Assembly (NCBI GenBank): GCA_022605955.1
Contig: JAKCOZ010000005.1
Span: 54,313,762-54,377,761, forward strand
Source of the DNA: Rallus limicola
Lineage: Eukaryota; Chordata; Aves; Gruiformes; Rallidae
Direction of reading: 5' to 3'
Length of the DNA stretch: 64,000 bases
Numbering within the stretch: position 1 is the stretch's first letter; every line of letters begins with the position of its first letter. The translations under genes and the position numbers were made by a program. Positions 25,045 through 36,700 of this stretch are shown here, piece after piece. The notes beneath the pieces were generated by a model, which was given only the letters and a program-made list of their open reading frames with translations, was not told the origin of the DNA and made no database searches.

Positions 25045-25078
25045 ACACCACACACACACACACACACATATATATAAT
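25045..25078. repeat. (CA)n(TA)n microsatellite
   Basis: About 13 CA/AC units run into TATATATA. It lies in the last TALPID3 intron, 450 bases from the terminal exon. Confidence 0.95.
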
Positions 25079-26464
25079 ATCCAGCAGGCCCCGAACCATT
25101 TCAAATATGTAACTGGTGCCTTCCACACAAATGAAATGAGAGGCACAAACAGTATTTCTGAACTCCATCTGTGTATGTCTGTCTGTTTGCATCCCACAGG
25201 CAGGGTGTGCCACACCACATACCTATATATGATCACAAAAAGCAATCCAATCCAAGTTGAAGCCATTGGCTAACAAGTCCTAACAGAGAAAAACATCCTA
25301 TCGATGCTTCAGCTGCCCAAAACACGGGTGAGAAGCTGTTTCAGCTCTGTCCTATCTCCAAACTATTTCCCTGACTCATTCAGGGTCCTCCTTGCTACTC
25401 CTTTGTGCTTTGTCTCTCTCCCCTTTCACCCTCTCTGACAGACTCCAGAGAAAATGGACAGAGTCTCCCCCTGAAAATGTGGCTTGACGGACTTGACAAG
25501 CCACATTCACCTTGCAGTGAGCGATGGCACCTTGCCACTTCCCACTGTTGCGATCTGACCCTGCAAAACTTGGGACATCCTGAGAGAGGGACAAGCCACC
25601 GCCATGCCAGCAGCCCCTGCAAGGGAGAGGGACACATCCTGCTGAGTTTTCAGCATCACTGGCTGCTGAGCAGCTGTGAAAGATCTCTGCAGCCAGATGC
25701 CTGAGGTGGGAAGGGAGAAGGGTCATGGGCAAGAGGAAGGAGACAAGATGAATCGATTTATGGGGCAGGGGAGCAAGACATGAATCGGGCAGCAGACACA
25801 GAATGAAGGAGGACAGGAGAAACAGCACTGGATGAATGGTACATCACCACAAAACTACAGAAAGAGCACAGAGAGATCTCAGGTGTCCTTGGGACATTTG
25901 TTCTAAGCACAGTAGCACCAAGAAAACAAACATACCTGAGTCTGTGTTCAACAGCAAAGGATCTCTTGGAGTTTGTTCTTATTCCAATAAGCTGTAACAA
26001 TTCTCCCTTCCTCTGTGATAGACTAGGTAATTAAAACACTATTTTCCCAATAAACCCAAGAAGTCAGGCTTTCTTGCAAGCCCAGCTAATTATCTACTAT
26101 GTCACTGTAGTAGTAATCTGCTTTCATCTGGCTTGTAGCAAAGCATGCTTCAAATGACTAATTAAAACAACAAAACCCCACTGCTAAAATAAAATTTCAT
26201 CTAGTGTTTCTCGTGCTAGAACAGCAGCCAACCACCTAGGAAGTCAAACACTAATGAGGCCAAAGACAGCAAAGCCAGTGCGTGGAGGGACCTGTGCCAG
26301 CCAAGCCTCCTGCCCCTCAGGAGGGATCTGGAGAGGCAGCAAGGGTAGGAGAGCATTTTTGGTGGCCCCAGAGAATTGACACATCACCTGCTCGCCACAG
26401 CCACTTATGTACTCTGCAAGAAGCAATGTCCATGCTTTCACCCAGTTTATGAGTTTAAAAAAAA

Positions 26465-26555
26465 GGTAGATGAGGTGGTCAGGGATATGGTTTAGCATAG
26501 GATGGGAATGGTTGGACTTGACCTTAAAGGTCTTTTCCAACCTTGTGATTCTCCT
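26465..26555 (+). mobile_element. CR1 LINE, short 3'-end fragment
   Basis: GTAGATGAGGTGGTCAGGGA, GGGAATGGTTGGACTTGACC and TTCCAACCTTGTGATTCT match the tail of the copies at 17020 and 49344. It is about 90 bases. Confidence 0.85.
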
Positions 26556-26732
26556 CATTAGTTGGATGGACTTTGTCACCCCCAGCCCAAATCCCTCTGC
26601 AAAGCACAGCCACCAACCTTTGGGTTGGCATGGGCGTGAGCAAACCTAAAACACGGGCAGTGAGAAGACATGAGAAATTCTCCATCTTCTGAACATGATT
26701 CAAAAGCACGTTTTATGGCAACACCACAAAGA

Positions 26733-27228
26733 TCACAGAATCACAGGGGTTGGAAGGGACCTTGAGAGATCATCGGGTCCAACCCCCCTGCCAAAGCAGC
26801 TCCCCAGCTCATATTGCACAGGTCAGTGTCCAGATGGGGCTGGAATATCTCCAGAGAAGGAGACTCCACCACCTCCCTGGGCAGCCTGTCCCAGGGCTCC
26901 CTCACCCTCACTGTGTGAAAGTTCCTCCTCATGTTGGTGTGGAACTTCCTGTGCTCCAACTTGCAGCCATTGCCCCTTGTCCTGTCCCCACAGACACTGA
27001 GAAGGGGCTGGCCAATTCCCCCTGCATCCCATACTTAAGATGTTTAGAAACATTAATAAGGTCCCCCCTTAGTCTTCGTTTCTCAAGGAGGAACAGTCCC
27101 AGCTCACTCAGCCTTTCCTCACAGGGGAGATGCTCCAGGCCCTTAATCATCTTCGTAGCCCTTCTTCGGACTCTCTCCAGGAGATCCCTGTCTTTTTTAT
27201 ACCAGGGAGCCCAGAACTGAACATGAAG
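26733..27228 (-). mobile_element. CR1 LINE, 0.5-kb 3' fragment
   Basis: The inverted tail (GATCACAGAATCACAGGGG) leads through the 3' UTR into the RT C-terminus; the minus strand reads [20 protein letters not shown] and [19 protein letters not shown]. It ends at TTATACCAGGGAGCCCAGAA. It is a close inverted partner of the copy at 28228. Confidence 0.95.
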
Positions 27229-27556
27229 ATATGCAAGCAACACACATGTTTTGTTTTTCCAGGAGTACTTCCATGAGCCTCATTGTAGCCAGGTTTGCAT
27301 GACAAAATTAGGTCATTCAGAAGGGGAACTGAAGAATAGCAAAGGGGTTATTTGGTCAGACGTGGCTGACACACAGTAAAGACGTGGATGTGTAATGCCC
27401 AAGGAAACTTTGTAAATCATCCTAGACACTACAGCAACTTCTCCAACGCTCTATGTAGTTTGATGCTTTCAAAGCTTGATTTTGTTAATAATTTCCACAG
27501 TCATGTCACATTCCATGAGGTCATTGTTTCAACAGCTGTTTTCAGGTTTGTTAAAA

Positions 27557-27613
27557 AATAAAAAGAAAAAGAAAAGAAAAAAGGGAAAACGGAGGGGAAA
27601 AAGAAAAAAAATC
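27557..27613. repeat. Purine-rich (A/G) low-complexity tract
   Basis: Fifty-seven bases that are nearly all A and G (AAAAATAAAAAGAAAAAGAA and onward). On the transcribed strand of the gene it is a long pyrimidine tract, but no exon follows it. Confidence 0.85.
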
Positions 27614-28227
27614 CCCTATCCTGAGGCTCTGCAGTAACTGCCCAAGTGTTTGATTCTGGGGTGCTGAAAGAAAGTATCATATTAGTCTACATTCTTCCTA
27701 ACACATACTCTAATATATTTTACAGACACATTACAGTTCGATTTTACGACAGATATAAAATGCTAAAAGGACAGAGAAATGAAGAGAAGAATTCCACCTT
27801 CTTGCTCAACAGAAGTTACCGTGGCCTCAGTGATCTAAATATCCTTAATGATAAGCTTAAAACTACCCAAAGAAAGCATTTCCCTTTTTTTAAGGACAGA
27901 AATTCAAATTCTTTGACTTCATTAGAGGAATGGAGAAAATACAGGACCTGGATTTTCAGCATTTTCACTATAAGGAACCTTTGGATATCCTATTGCAGCT
28001 ACATGGGAGATTCTGCTCCATGACTGTAACTTTCCAGGGTAGAAAGCTGCCAGTCCTGAAACTCCACACGCTGGCCCAAAGCTATGACTACTAAGTTACT
28101 CTCACATGTGCTTCATCATTATCACCTCTTGCTTAATCTAATCTCATGCATGCAACAGAGTCAAATATATATGTACAGAGATGGATACATGAATAAACAA
28201 ACACTGGTTTAAATGCCTGTATTTTAG

Positions 28228-28747
28228 ATGCCTGGTCAGGCGCCACCTGGAGTGTTGTGTCCAGTTCTGGGCTCCCTGGTATAAAAAAGACAGGGATGTC
28301 CTGGAGAGAATCCAGAGGAGGGCTACAAAGATGGTTAAGGGCCTGGAGCATTTTCCCTATGAGGAAAGGCTGAGCTGGGACTGTTCAGCATTGAGAAAAG
28401 AAGACTAAGGGGGGACCTTATTAATGTTTCTAAACATCTTAAGTATGGGACACAGGGGGAATTGGCCAGGCCCTTTTCAGTGTCTGTGGGGACAGGACAA
28501 GGGGCAATGGCTGCAAGTTGCAGCACAGGAAGTTCTGCACCAACATGAGGAGGAACTTTCACCCAGTGAGGGTGAGGGAGCCCTGGGACAGGCTGCCCAG
28601 GGAGGTGGTGGAGTCTCCTTCTCTGGAGATATTCCAGCCCCATCTGGACGCCTCCCTGTGCAATATGAGCTGGGGAGCTGCTTTGGCAGGGGGGTTGGAC
28701 CCGATGATCTCTGGAGGTCCCTTCCAACCCCTATGATTCTGTGATTC
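28228..28747 (+). mobile_element. CR1 LINE, 0.5-kb 3' fragment
   Basis: It starts within RT (GGCGCCACCTGGAGTGTTGT) and ends CCCTATGATTCTGTGATT. It shares the GGTATAAAAAAGACAGGGA variant with the inverted copy at 26733, so the two are close relatives. Both are truncated at almost the same place. Confidence 0.95.
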
Positions 28748-29163
28748 CCGCTCACATGCATTTGCTGATGTCTCCATCTGCCTTTTCCTGTGCACAAGAG
28801 ATAGCTCTTGCACAGACCCTGGCCATTTCCTTCTTTAACAATGTGATGCTTCATTTTATTTCTTCCCCCCATCAGAGAACAGCCTATAACTAATATTTAA
28901 GAAGGCTTCTCCTCAAACGCTGAGCTCTCCACCACCACAAATAAGCACATTGCAATGGTGCTTATAATCTTCTGATATGCCATAAAAATGGAATGGAAAA
29001 TTCCCTCATTTACAAAGCAGGGCAGGGCAGGAAGGCAGGTAATTGTCACAGCCTTTTCCCCCCTCTTTAGAGGCTCTGGAAGTACTCAGCACAATTTTGT
29101 AATCATGTACTTAGGTGTATTTATAAAAATTTTTCCTTGTTAAAATCCAATAAATGGAACATG

Positions 29164-29179
29164 TGACCTCAGGTGACCT
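29164..29179 (-). promoter_or_regulatory. Perfect DR4 nuclear-receptor element
   Basis: The minus strand reads AGGTCA-CCTG-AGGTCA: two perfect half-sites in direct repeat with a 4-base spacer, the classical thyroid-hormone/LXR receptor arrangement. It lies in the last intron of TALPID3, about 1.3 kb downstream of the penultimate exon in gene direction. Function is unproven. Confidence 0.4.
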
Positions 29180-30479
29180 CTGCTTCTCCAAATTCATTGT
29201 CACTGTCTAATAGAACACATTCATATAAACTGTGAAAACTGACACTCTCAAAAAGTGTCTCAGGGTCCTTGACTGGTAGAAACTCAACAGCAACTGAAAA
29301 CATCTTGGTGACCCGCTGATGGAAAAGGTCGGATTTCAGATTGGAGATTTTTTCCTGTTCTTGGCAATCTATAACAAATTCATGTACAGTCCTAAATTTC
29401 CAGATCTTTGTTTAACAGAAACATAAAAATTAATGGTGTGTCAACCATCCGGTGACCTGTGAAGGGAGGTTTTTCTCTAAGAGGTACCGTCACCCAGAGA
29501 GCACGCTCTCTATACAAGTGCATTGTGAATGTATGCCAAATGGAAAAGGAATTAAACACACTGAAGGGAGGTTTGGTTACTAATACCATATGGCAACAAT
29601 AAGAACAAAGAAAAATGTTTAAATCTTTCTTTTAAATTTGTTCTATTTGGCAAAATAAAAAGACTAAACAAGTCTGACTTTTAAGCCAAATAAAAACCAT
29701 GTGCTTTTAACTCCTTCAAGTCAGTGTCCACACATGAAATAAACCCTCTATTTTTAATCTCCCCAGAAGTAAACCAGACACATATCTTGTAAGTGAAAAG
29801 AGCTATCTTCAAGACAATAAAGGGGGAGGGGGGGGTTGAAGGATCAGGACCCAGGGCATTGTTTCAGTGTAAAACCGGAACCATCATTACTGTAATTAGC
29901 TATGTATTGCTTCCTACAATATAAAACCACCCATCACCCCCAGCAATCCTCCCCCCACTCTCTAACCTAACAAATGAAGCAGCAAACTTCTAGAGCAAGA
30001 ATCGACTTCCAAGTGTATGTAAAGTAACTGCAGTGTGGTGCTCTCATTCCTTTAATAGCAGGGGCTGATAGGAGCAGCTTGTTTCTTCTCCTGCCAGATT
30101 CCAGCTGCTTCACTTTGTTTATTACTGACTTCAAAGTTTCAAACACTGTCCTGTCCCAACAAATAACTTCCTCCAGATGGCATTATCTCAAGTGTTCCGA
30201 GCACTGGGGATAGCACAACACCTGCAGCTCTGTAACTCAGCATCTTAACATCATCAATGCAAGTGCCTTTTTTAGGGCTTTTCTTTCCTCCCTGAGCCAT
30301 TCCTCCATTTTGTCTTTTCTCTGCAAAAACAGATTTCTATCTGGGATACAAAGACCGTTAACATGGTAACAGAGTTGTCAGAAATTCTTTGCAGTAATGA
30401 CTGTAAAGTAGAAGAACATCTCTAAGCCCAACAGTAACAGAACCACTATCAGTAGAAATGCTTTATCTGCTCCTCTTAC

Positions 30480-30545
30480 CTGTAAGCAAAGATGTGAGGT
30501 ACAGGCTTGTGCCAACGTGTGTCTGATCCACATCTCCATGGATAT
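30480..30545 (-). CDS. KIAA0586: TALPID3 coding exon (penultimate, 66 bases)
   Basis: The exon is only 66 bases, phase 1 to phase 1, so skipping it would keep the frame and remove 22 residues. The acceptor has a long poly-T tract, then CCTTGGTACCCTACAG before ATATCCATGG; the donor is CAG followed by gtaagagg, close to consensus. The phase-consistent frame reads DIHGDVDQTHVGTSLYLTS. The other two frames are also open over this short length, so the choice rests on phase agreement with both neighbours. The G-D-.-D-.-T pattern fits the human protein as I remember it. Confidence 0.85.
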
Positions 30546-31383
30546 CTGTAGGGTACCAAGGAAAAAAAAAAAAAATCAAAAAATCACTCATTTTTATATG
30601 TGTTTGTACAGACAAGTTACCAAATATAGCAACTCAAGATGCAGCATTTTCAGCAAAATCAAAATTATTCCAGACTTGATCGGCTAATATTTACTGATAA
30701 GAAACAGCTGTATTTTGATAAAGCAATTCTGAAGGGTATGTTGAAAGGAGAAAATACACTGCAATGTCAGTCATGCTGTTCATTGTAAGGAACTGCATTT
30801 CCAGTTCAGAGTCGTGTCTAGCTGTATCCTGCGTATCGGCTACTTAATTCAATGCTGCTGGAATTTAATGGCTTATAGAGCTGAGAGCAGGTATGGTAAG
30901 GAACTAGTCACATGGCCACATGATGGTAAAGAATACAACATCCTCAGGGATAAGCAAGTTCTCAGGCAATCCAATCATTTGGGCAAAATTATTCTCCATT
31001 CATTAGAAATGTCAGTTCCTCCACTTTTCTAGCTCTGGCCACCTTGAATTCCTGTGCATACTGATATTATTGTGGAGAAGGTGTCCTTTCTCAGCTCTGA
31101 CAGGAATGAAGCACAAATGCCCAAGTGTGCATGCTCTTTTTTTTTTGGGCAGGGACTCTCTCCTTGTTGTGTACATGCTTTGCTAAGCACAGGGCCCCTG
31201 GCTGCAGGTCAGACCACTGCCTTCCGTTAGGATAGAAAATCAGAAAGCAAGAACAAGATGCTCTGCAAATGCAGGGAGTTCTGTTTCCATAACTCCATGA
31301 CAGACTGTCCCTGACATAGCCGGTTTCATGACAAACAGAAAAGACTCCAGGAGAACTGAGGCCAAATTTCTAGGGCTGAGTTA

Positions 31384-31722
31384 CACAGAATCAAATTTGC
31401 AGACTGGTTTTGGGTGGAAGGGACCTCAAACCCCATCTAGTCCCACCCCCCTGCCACAGGCAGGGACACCCCTCTCAAGCCCAGGGTGCCCCAAGCCTCA
31501 TCCAACCTGGCCTTGAACCCTGCCAGGGGTAGCCACAGTTTCTCTAGGCACCCTGTGCCAGGGCCTCCCCACCCTCACAGAGAAGGATTTATCCCAAATA
31601 TCTCATCTAAATCTTTCAGTCTAAATCCCTTTGTTGTATCTCTCTATGCCCTTGTAAACAGTTCCTCTCCACCTTTCTTCCAGGCCCCTTTAGGTACTAG
31701 AAGGCTGCTCTAAGGTCTCCAA
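31384..31722 (-). mobile_element. CR1 LINE, 3' fragment
   Basis: ACAGAATCAAATTTGCAGAC, then GGGTGGAAGGGACCTCAAAC, CCACAGGCAGGGACACCCC and CAACCTGGCCTTGAACCC. It is more diverged than the copies near 27-28 kb, and the inner end (GAAGGCTGCTCTAAGGTCTC) fades out. Confidence 0.88.
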
Positions 31723-33457
31723 TGAAAGGGATAGATTTACAATTAAAACACTTCAGTTGTTGTACAGAAAGGGACAGACATCTGTAGGACTCGAGCCAAA
31801 AAATGTCTGGATTTAAAAGCATGAGTCTACTGCTTGAGCTGAAAAAACAGAGTTTCATTCTCAAAGGCTTCAGCCAACTCATAAACCTCCATAAGCAGGC
31901 CACAGGCACCAGTGGAGACAGAAAACTATATAGTATGAGTTCAGTTCAAGTTTTGACCTAAACTTGGCAGATTCCACCTTCCCATGGTGTAATATACTTA
32001 CAGAAACTCTGCATACAAGCCCACAGAAAACAAACATGCATATACACGAGCATTTCTCTCTTTGTTTGTTTGTTTAAACCCCAATGTATATCCCAGCTAT
32101 AAATATTTCTGAAAAGAAAATAAACTCCAATCCCCAGTCAGTAAAAGGAGGGTGGGACATGGGTTAAGCAGCTAACAAATTTTTCAAAGCAGAATATTTG
32201 AAAATGGTTTTTCCTCCTCTCATGTCTCAGTTCAAGGTTCACTGGTTTTCCAAAACAGGCTATATTCCCACCAATGGCAACACTGAAAAGAACAAAAAAA
32301 CTACAAATACATAAAATAAACTAGAACCAGATTTTTCAAAAATCCTAACACAGAGACCGGTAGGGAAGGGCAGACAGAAAACAGCTCCAAAAACATCTAG
32401 GAATAAGATTGTGGAGTTTACTAAATAAATATTTCCTTTTGGTGCCTAAAATCTACTCCACTCCTTTAGATCTGGCATATTTTGCTCTGTAAAATACCTC
32501 ATTGCTTAACAAGCTCATTCCCTGGCCACAGCTCTTGCTGTTGTTTCCCAGAAAATCACTTCCAAAAGATGTGTAATGATCTTTCCAAGTGACTACAATA
32601 GTTATTAATAACAAGAAGAATTATTAAAAGTCAAGTTGATTTTTTCCGTACAGATGCCTGTGATTTTTGGATCTGCAACTGGCCAAAACCAGAGTTTTCT
32701 TGATTTTTAAGCACTGCTGTTTCTTGACTGCAACCATTTTCTTGAAGATAAATGAAATGAGGGGTCTGCAGTAAACCCTGAAGCAGCAGCTTTTATTTGA
32801 AAGCAAAAAAAGGAGAAGGAATCAGTTTGTTACTGGTCCAGAGTCTTTGAAATACACTGGGAAAAAGCTCCTCATGTGAGGGCAGGGGGGAGGAGTAATC
32901 TTGAAATCCACAGGAGACAACCTAGGTAAGCAGCTGGTGGAATGAGGAGAATCTGACAAGTGATAATTAAAAACCTGCATATCTAATTGTGTAATTAATA
33001 TTTTATTTATTTGGTAGAACTAAGAGTCACCTACACACCAATTTTTTCCTCATATTCTTCAAAATCTAACAGGCAAGTGGCCAGGAAGGTAACTGTTCAA
33101 GTATGCTTGTATAATACATTCAGTTCTGCTATTCACACCTTCATGTTTGGGGATTGAAACGACAATTTAATGTATCTGAAGCAAAATAAAGCAGCTCAGA
33201 AAGATGAATGATTGATAACAGGAATGCACACTAAATTCTAAGATGAAGTTGTTGCAGCCTTCCCTCAGGATGCAGACTCGTTCACTGCAATCCTAGCAGT
33301 GGACTGACTCCCCCCCAGGGACCTTGTATCTTAATCACATTAATTGCAGCAATACTGCCTCCAGCTTATCTACTTTGTACCACAGTGCTAGCTGTAGTGA
33401 CATTCATAGCCTGCATGGGGAGTGGCAAGTAAAAAAAAAACAAAACAAAGCATCTAG

Positions 33458-33735
33458 CCCCTTGTCAGTGTCTGTGGAGACAGGACAAGGGGCAATGGCT
33501 GCAAGTTGGAGCACAGGAAGTTCTGCACCAACATGAGGAGGAACTTTCACACAGTGAGGGTGACAGAGCCCTGGGACAGGCTGCCCAGGGAGGTGGTGGA
33601 GTCTCCTTCTCTGGAGATATTCAAGACCTATCTGGATGTCTCCCTGTGCAATATGAGCTGGGGAGCTGCTTTGGCTGGGGGGTTGGACCCGATGACCTCT
33701 CAAGGTCCCTTCCAACCGCTACGATTCTATGATCT
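33458..33735 (+). mobile_element. CR1 LINE, 3'-end fragment
   Basis: CCCTTGTCAGTGTCTGTGGA through GGGGGGTTGGACCCGATGAC to CTACGATTCTATGATC. It is the same subfamily as the copies at 28228 and 43583 and little diverged. It follows an A-rich tract (AAAAAAAAAACAAAACAAAG). Confidence 0.93.
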
Positions 33736-36700
33736 TTTTAAAAGTTACATGGCATGGGTTTTATTTAAAATTAATTAAAGAGTAATAAAACGGATTGAAA
33801 AAATTCAATGATGTTTCATCATGGCAGCAAGCAATGAAGATGTACATCTTTCCAGTTCACGCTTAAAATGAAGCTGGGTGTCCCAGTAAGGGGATTCCCT
33901 AAGGAAATGATGTTCTTTAGAGAGTGCACTGGCCAGGACACAGATGGGGTTTCTCCAGTCCCTTACAGCCTTGCAATTTTTGTTCAGATCAGTTTGGCCC
34001 ACACAGTTAAATTACCAACAATTACTCCAACACGCTGCTCTCACACAGTGTTTGAAGCACAGTCGTCCCTTATCGGTTGGGACACACATAATTCAGGGAA
34101 TTACCTATCAGACAGGTTCAGTACGTTGCAGGTCAAGACCGAGCACGTTATCGGCAGCGGTGCTTGCACTGCGTATGCTTGCTAAGCATCATTCCCTACC
34201 CAGCCCTCTTCACTCCTCAACTACATGACTATTAAAAAAGGAATGTAAGAGGACAACTTTGAGGGGATCAGGGTGAGAAGTCACAAGCTACTTAACTTGT
34301 GTGGGGGGAGGCCTTGATGAGCTCCACCTCAAATAGCCAAGAGGATTTCCTGGGCAAGGAGGCATCACCCCCCCCTTGGCATGAGCAATAGTGCCCCGAT
34401 TTGAATGAAGGCTGGGGATCACCAGGGAGAAAACAGAAACCTTTCTGTACCACTCAGCTCTTCAGGCAGCGCTGCAGGGCGCAATCTTCTAATTGCAAGT
34501 CACTCTTCACATATAAGGAAGTCACTAAATGCATTCTTATCATAACAATTGCTGTGAGATATACTAAAGAATAAAAAACTGTGGAAATAAGTGTTTTTCT
34601 AGATGACCAGAAACAAAACAGCTACATTTCTCTATTCAGAATATTTTCAATTTTAAGTACTCACATGACCCTATGCATTTGTTTTGATGATTTTCACTTA
34701 CAAAGTCAGAGGATTCTCCATATGGAAACAGTTTGCCAACACTCCTATTACTGTACTACCCTTACAAAGATCTGGCATATTAAAATGCTTACACCTACAG
34801 TGCAATTATTCAATTTTTGTAATTACACCTTTTAAAAAGGAGATTATGAATCTTTTCCCCAGGAAAAGACCAGTCCTATACAGTTAGCATTTTCCAGCAA
34901 TGCATCCTAATGAAGGCATGGACATCTCTGGGCACATTGCTAGCACAAGTGCCAACAAACCTGATCAGAAGTCCTCCTTTCAAGCTATTTTATTCTAACA
35001 GCAGAAGGTGGCCACTAAAGGTCTCAACCTGTTTCTGCGTATCAATTAACTTTGAAAAATGTTACTAGGAATAAGCCATTCTAGGAGGTTTAGAGAGGCA
35101 AGTAATTTTTCTATTACCTCAGAAAGAATATGGCAGTGATGTATGTAAGCAAGCTAAAATAAGGAAAACATGAAATGTCTCTACTGAAAGACCTACTGGG
35201 AGACAGCTGGTACGTGTCCAGCCCCGAGTCTGCCAAAGACCGTCTAAGCCTTCGCTTAAAATGAGTACCCAGTGTGATGACAGGTAACACTGGTCTCTAC
35301 AACTTAATGCCCAGGACCAGAGACTTGGAAAGGTCTGAGAGTAAGTATGTTTTTATCCTGTGCTATTTTAAAGTCTGGTGAAATCTACAGTGTTTAAACT
35401 TGGTGCAGTAGAGATAAGCATTCCTCCAAGATACTTGGCCTCTTACACCGGAAAGAGTAAAAACAAAATTCCTTTGCAATACTTGGGTGAATCTGAGCTC
35501 TGAATCAGTAAAATAAATGAACTGCAGAAAGGTATTGCTCCACATCTATGCTACATATTCATATGCTATCTTCTTAACTCTCTCTCATGCACATCACTAC
35601 TTATTTTAATGCCACATGCCCCGTCTCTGTAGCCTTTATAAAAAGTGGGAAAAACATTGCAGGCTGCTCACAGCAGCACTGACCAACCATCCCCCAGCAA
35701 GAACAGTGAAGCCAACTTTTGTCAGCAACCCAGGAGCTGCTCTGCACAGTTTTTCAAGCAGCAGCCAAGCAGTGCCTTCCAGGACACTGAACATATTTGT
35801 TTACATTAGGTTCTCCTTGGCAAGATGTTTTTTACCTCTGAAGCTGTGCACACACACACACAAAAGTTGAAATTTTGAGCACTGATGATGACAACTCCTC
35901 CTAGTATCTTCTGCCAGCTTACTTCAGAAAGCATTGCAACCCTCTGACATTCGCTCTTCCCAGTTCAAGCTGCTGGTGCCAAACCTAGTTGCAAGGCAGT
36001 TCATCAATACCTTTCTTCATTGCTTTGGGCCACCAGCATGATTAATACAGCCTGTAAGCAGCCTGAATGAAATTCATTTACCACTTGTCTGGGTCTAAAT
36101 ATTCCTGGCCCCAGTGCAGGGAAATCTAAGCTGGAAAGTAGAGTGTATGGAAATTCAGTCGGCATGTGCAGGAGTGGCTTCCTCGCAGAGGTGTGAGCTG
36201 TGTCGTGCTGATGGGACACAGCTTGCACAGGTGAATGGCACAGACACCTGGGTCTGTTCGCTGCTCTAGAGCACACACAGCAGCCTCTGAATTTACAGAC
36301 GGTTCACAGAAAGAGCAAGTGTGGAAAGCTCCTTAAGAAGGCAACTTTTGCAAACCCTCTGTCTGACAATGACACAAACCCAATTATTTAGCACAATCCT
36401 AATCTGCCACAATGACACCCAGTGTGTGCCAGTATGAAAAGCACAAAGGCATAAGAAAATCTCCTCTCACATGTCTCATGGAATTTAATAGCTTCCCAGT
36501 ATTTTACTTGAAGCAAATTCATTCACATTATCTGAGCACACACGCACTCCTGAGCTCAGGAACACTTACTCTGCGAGTATTAGAGAAATCGATCTGCTTT
36601 CTAGCAGTTTCTTGCACGAGCTCACAGTAAGTAATTTTAAAAACATTATCCATTATTTTCTTTCTTTCCCTCTCTTTAATAGCATCCAAGAATCGAGTCC

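Larger units (their letters stand above)
24595..30479 (-). other. KIAA0586: TALPID3 last intron (5.9 kb)
   Basis: It holds CR1 copies at 24789, 26465, 26733 and 28228, the CA/TA microsatellite, the purine tract and the DR4 site. Unique sequence between them shows no coding signal. A 125-codon + strand frame at 27646-28023 has no recognisable domain. Confidence 0.7.
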
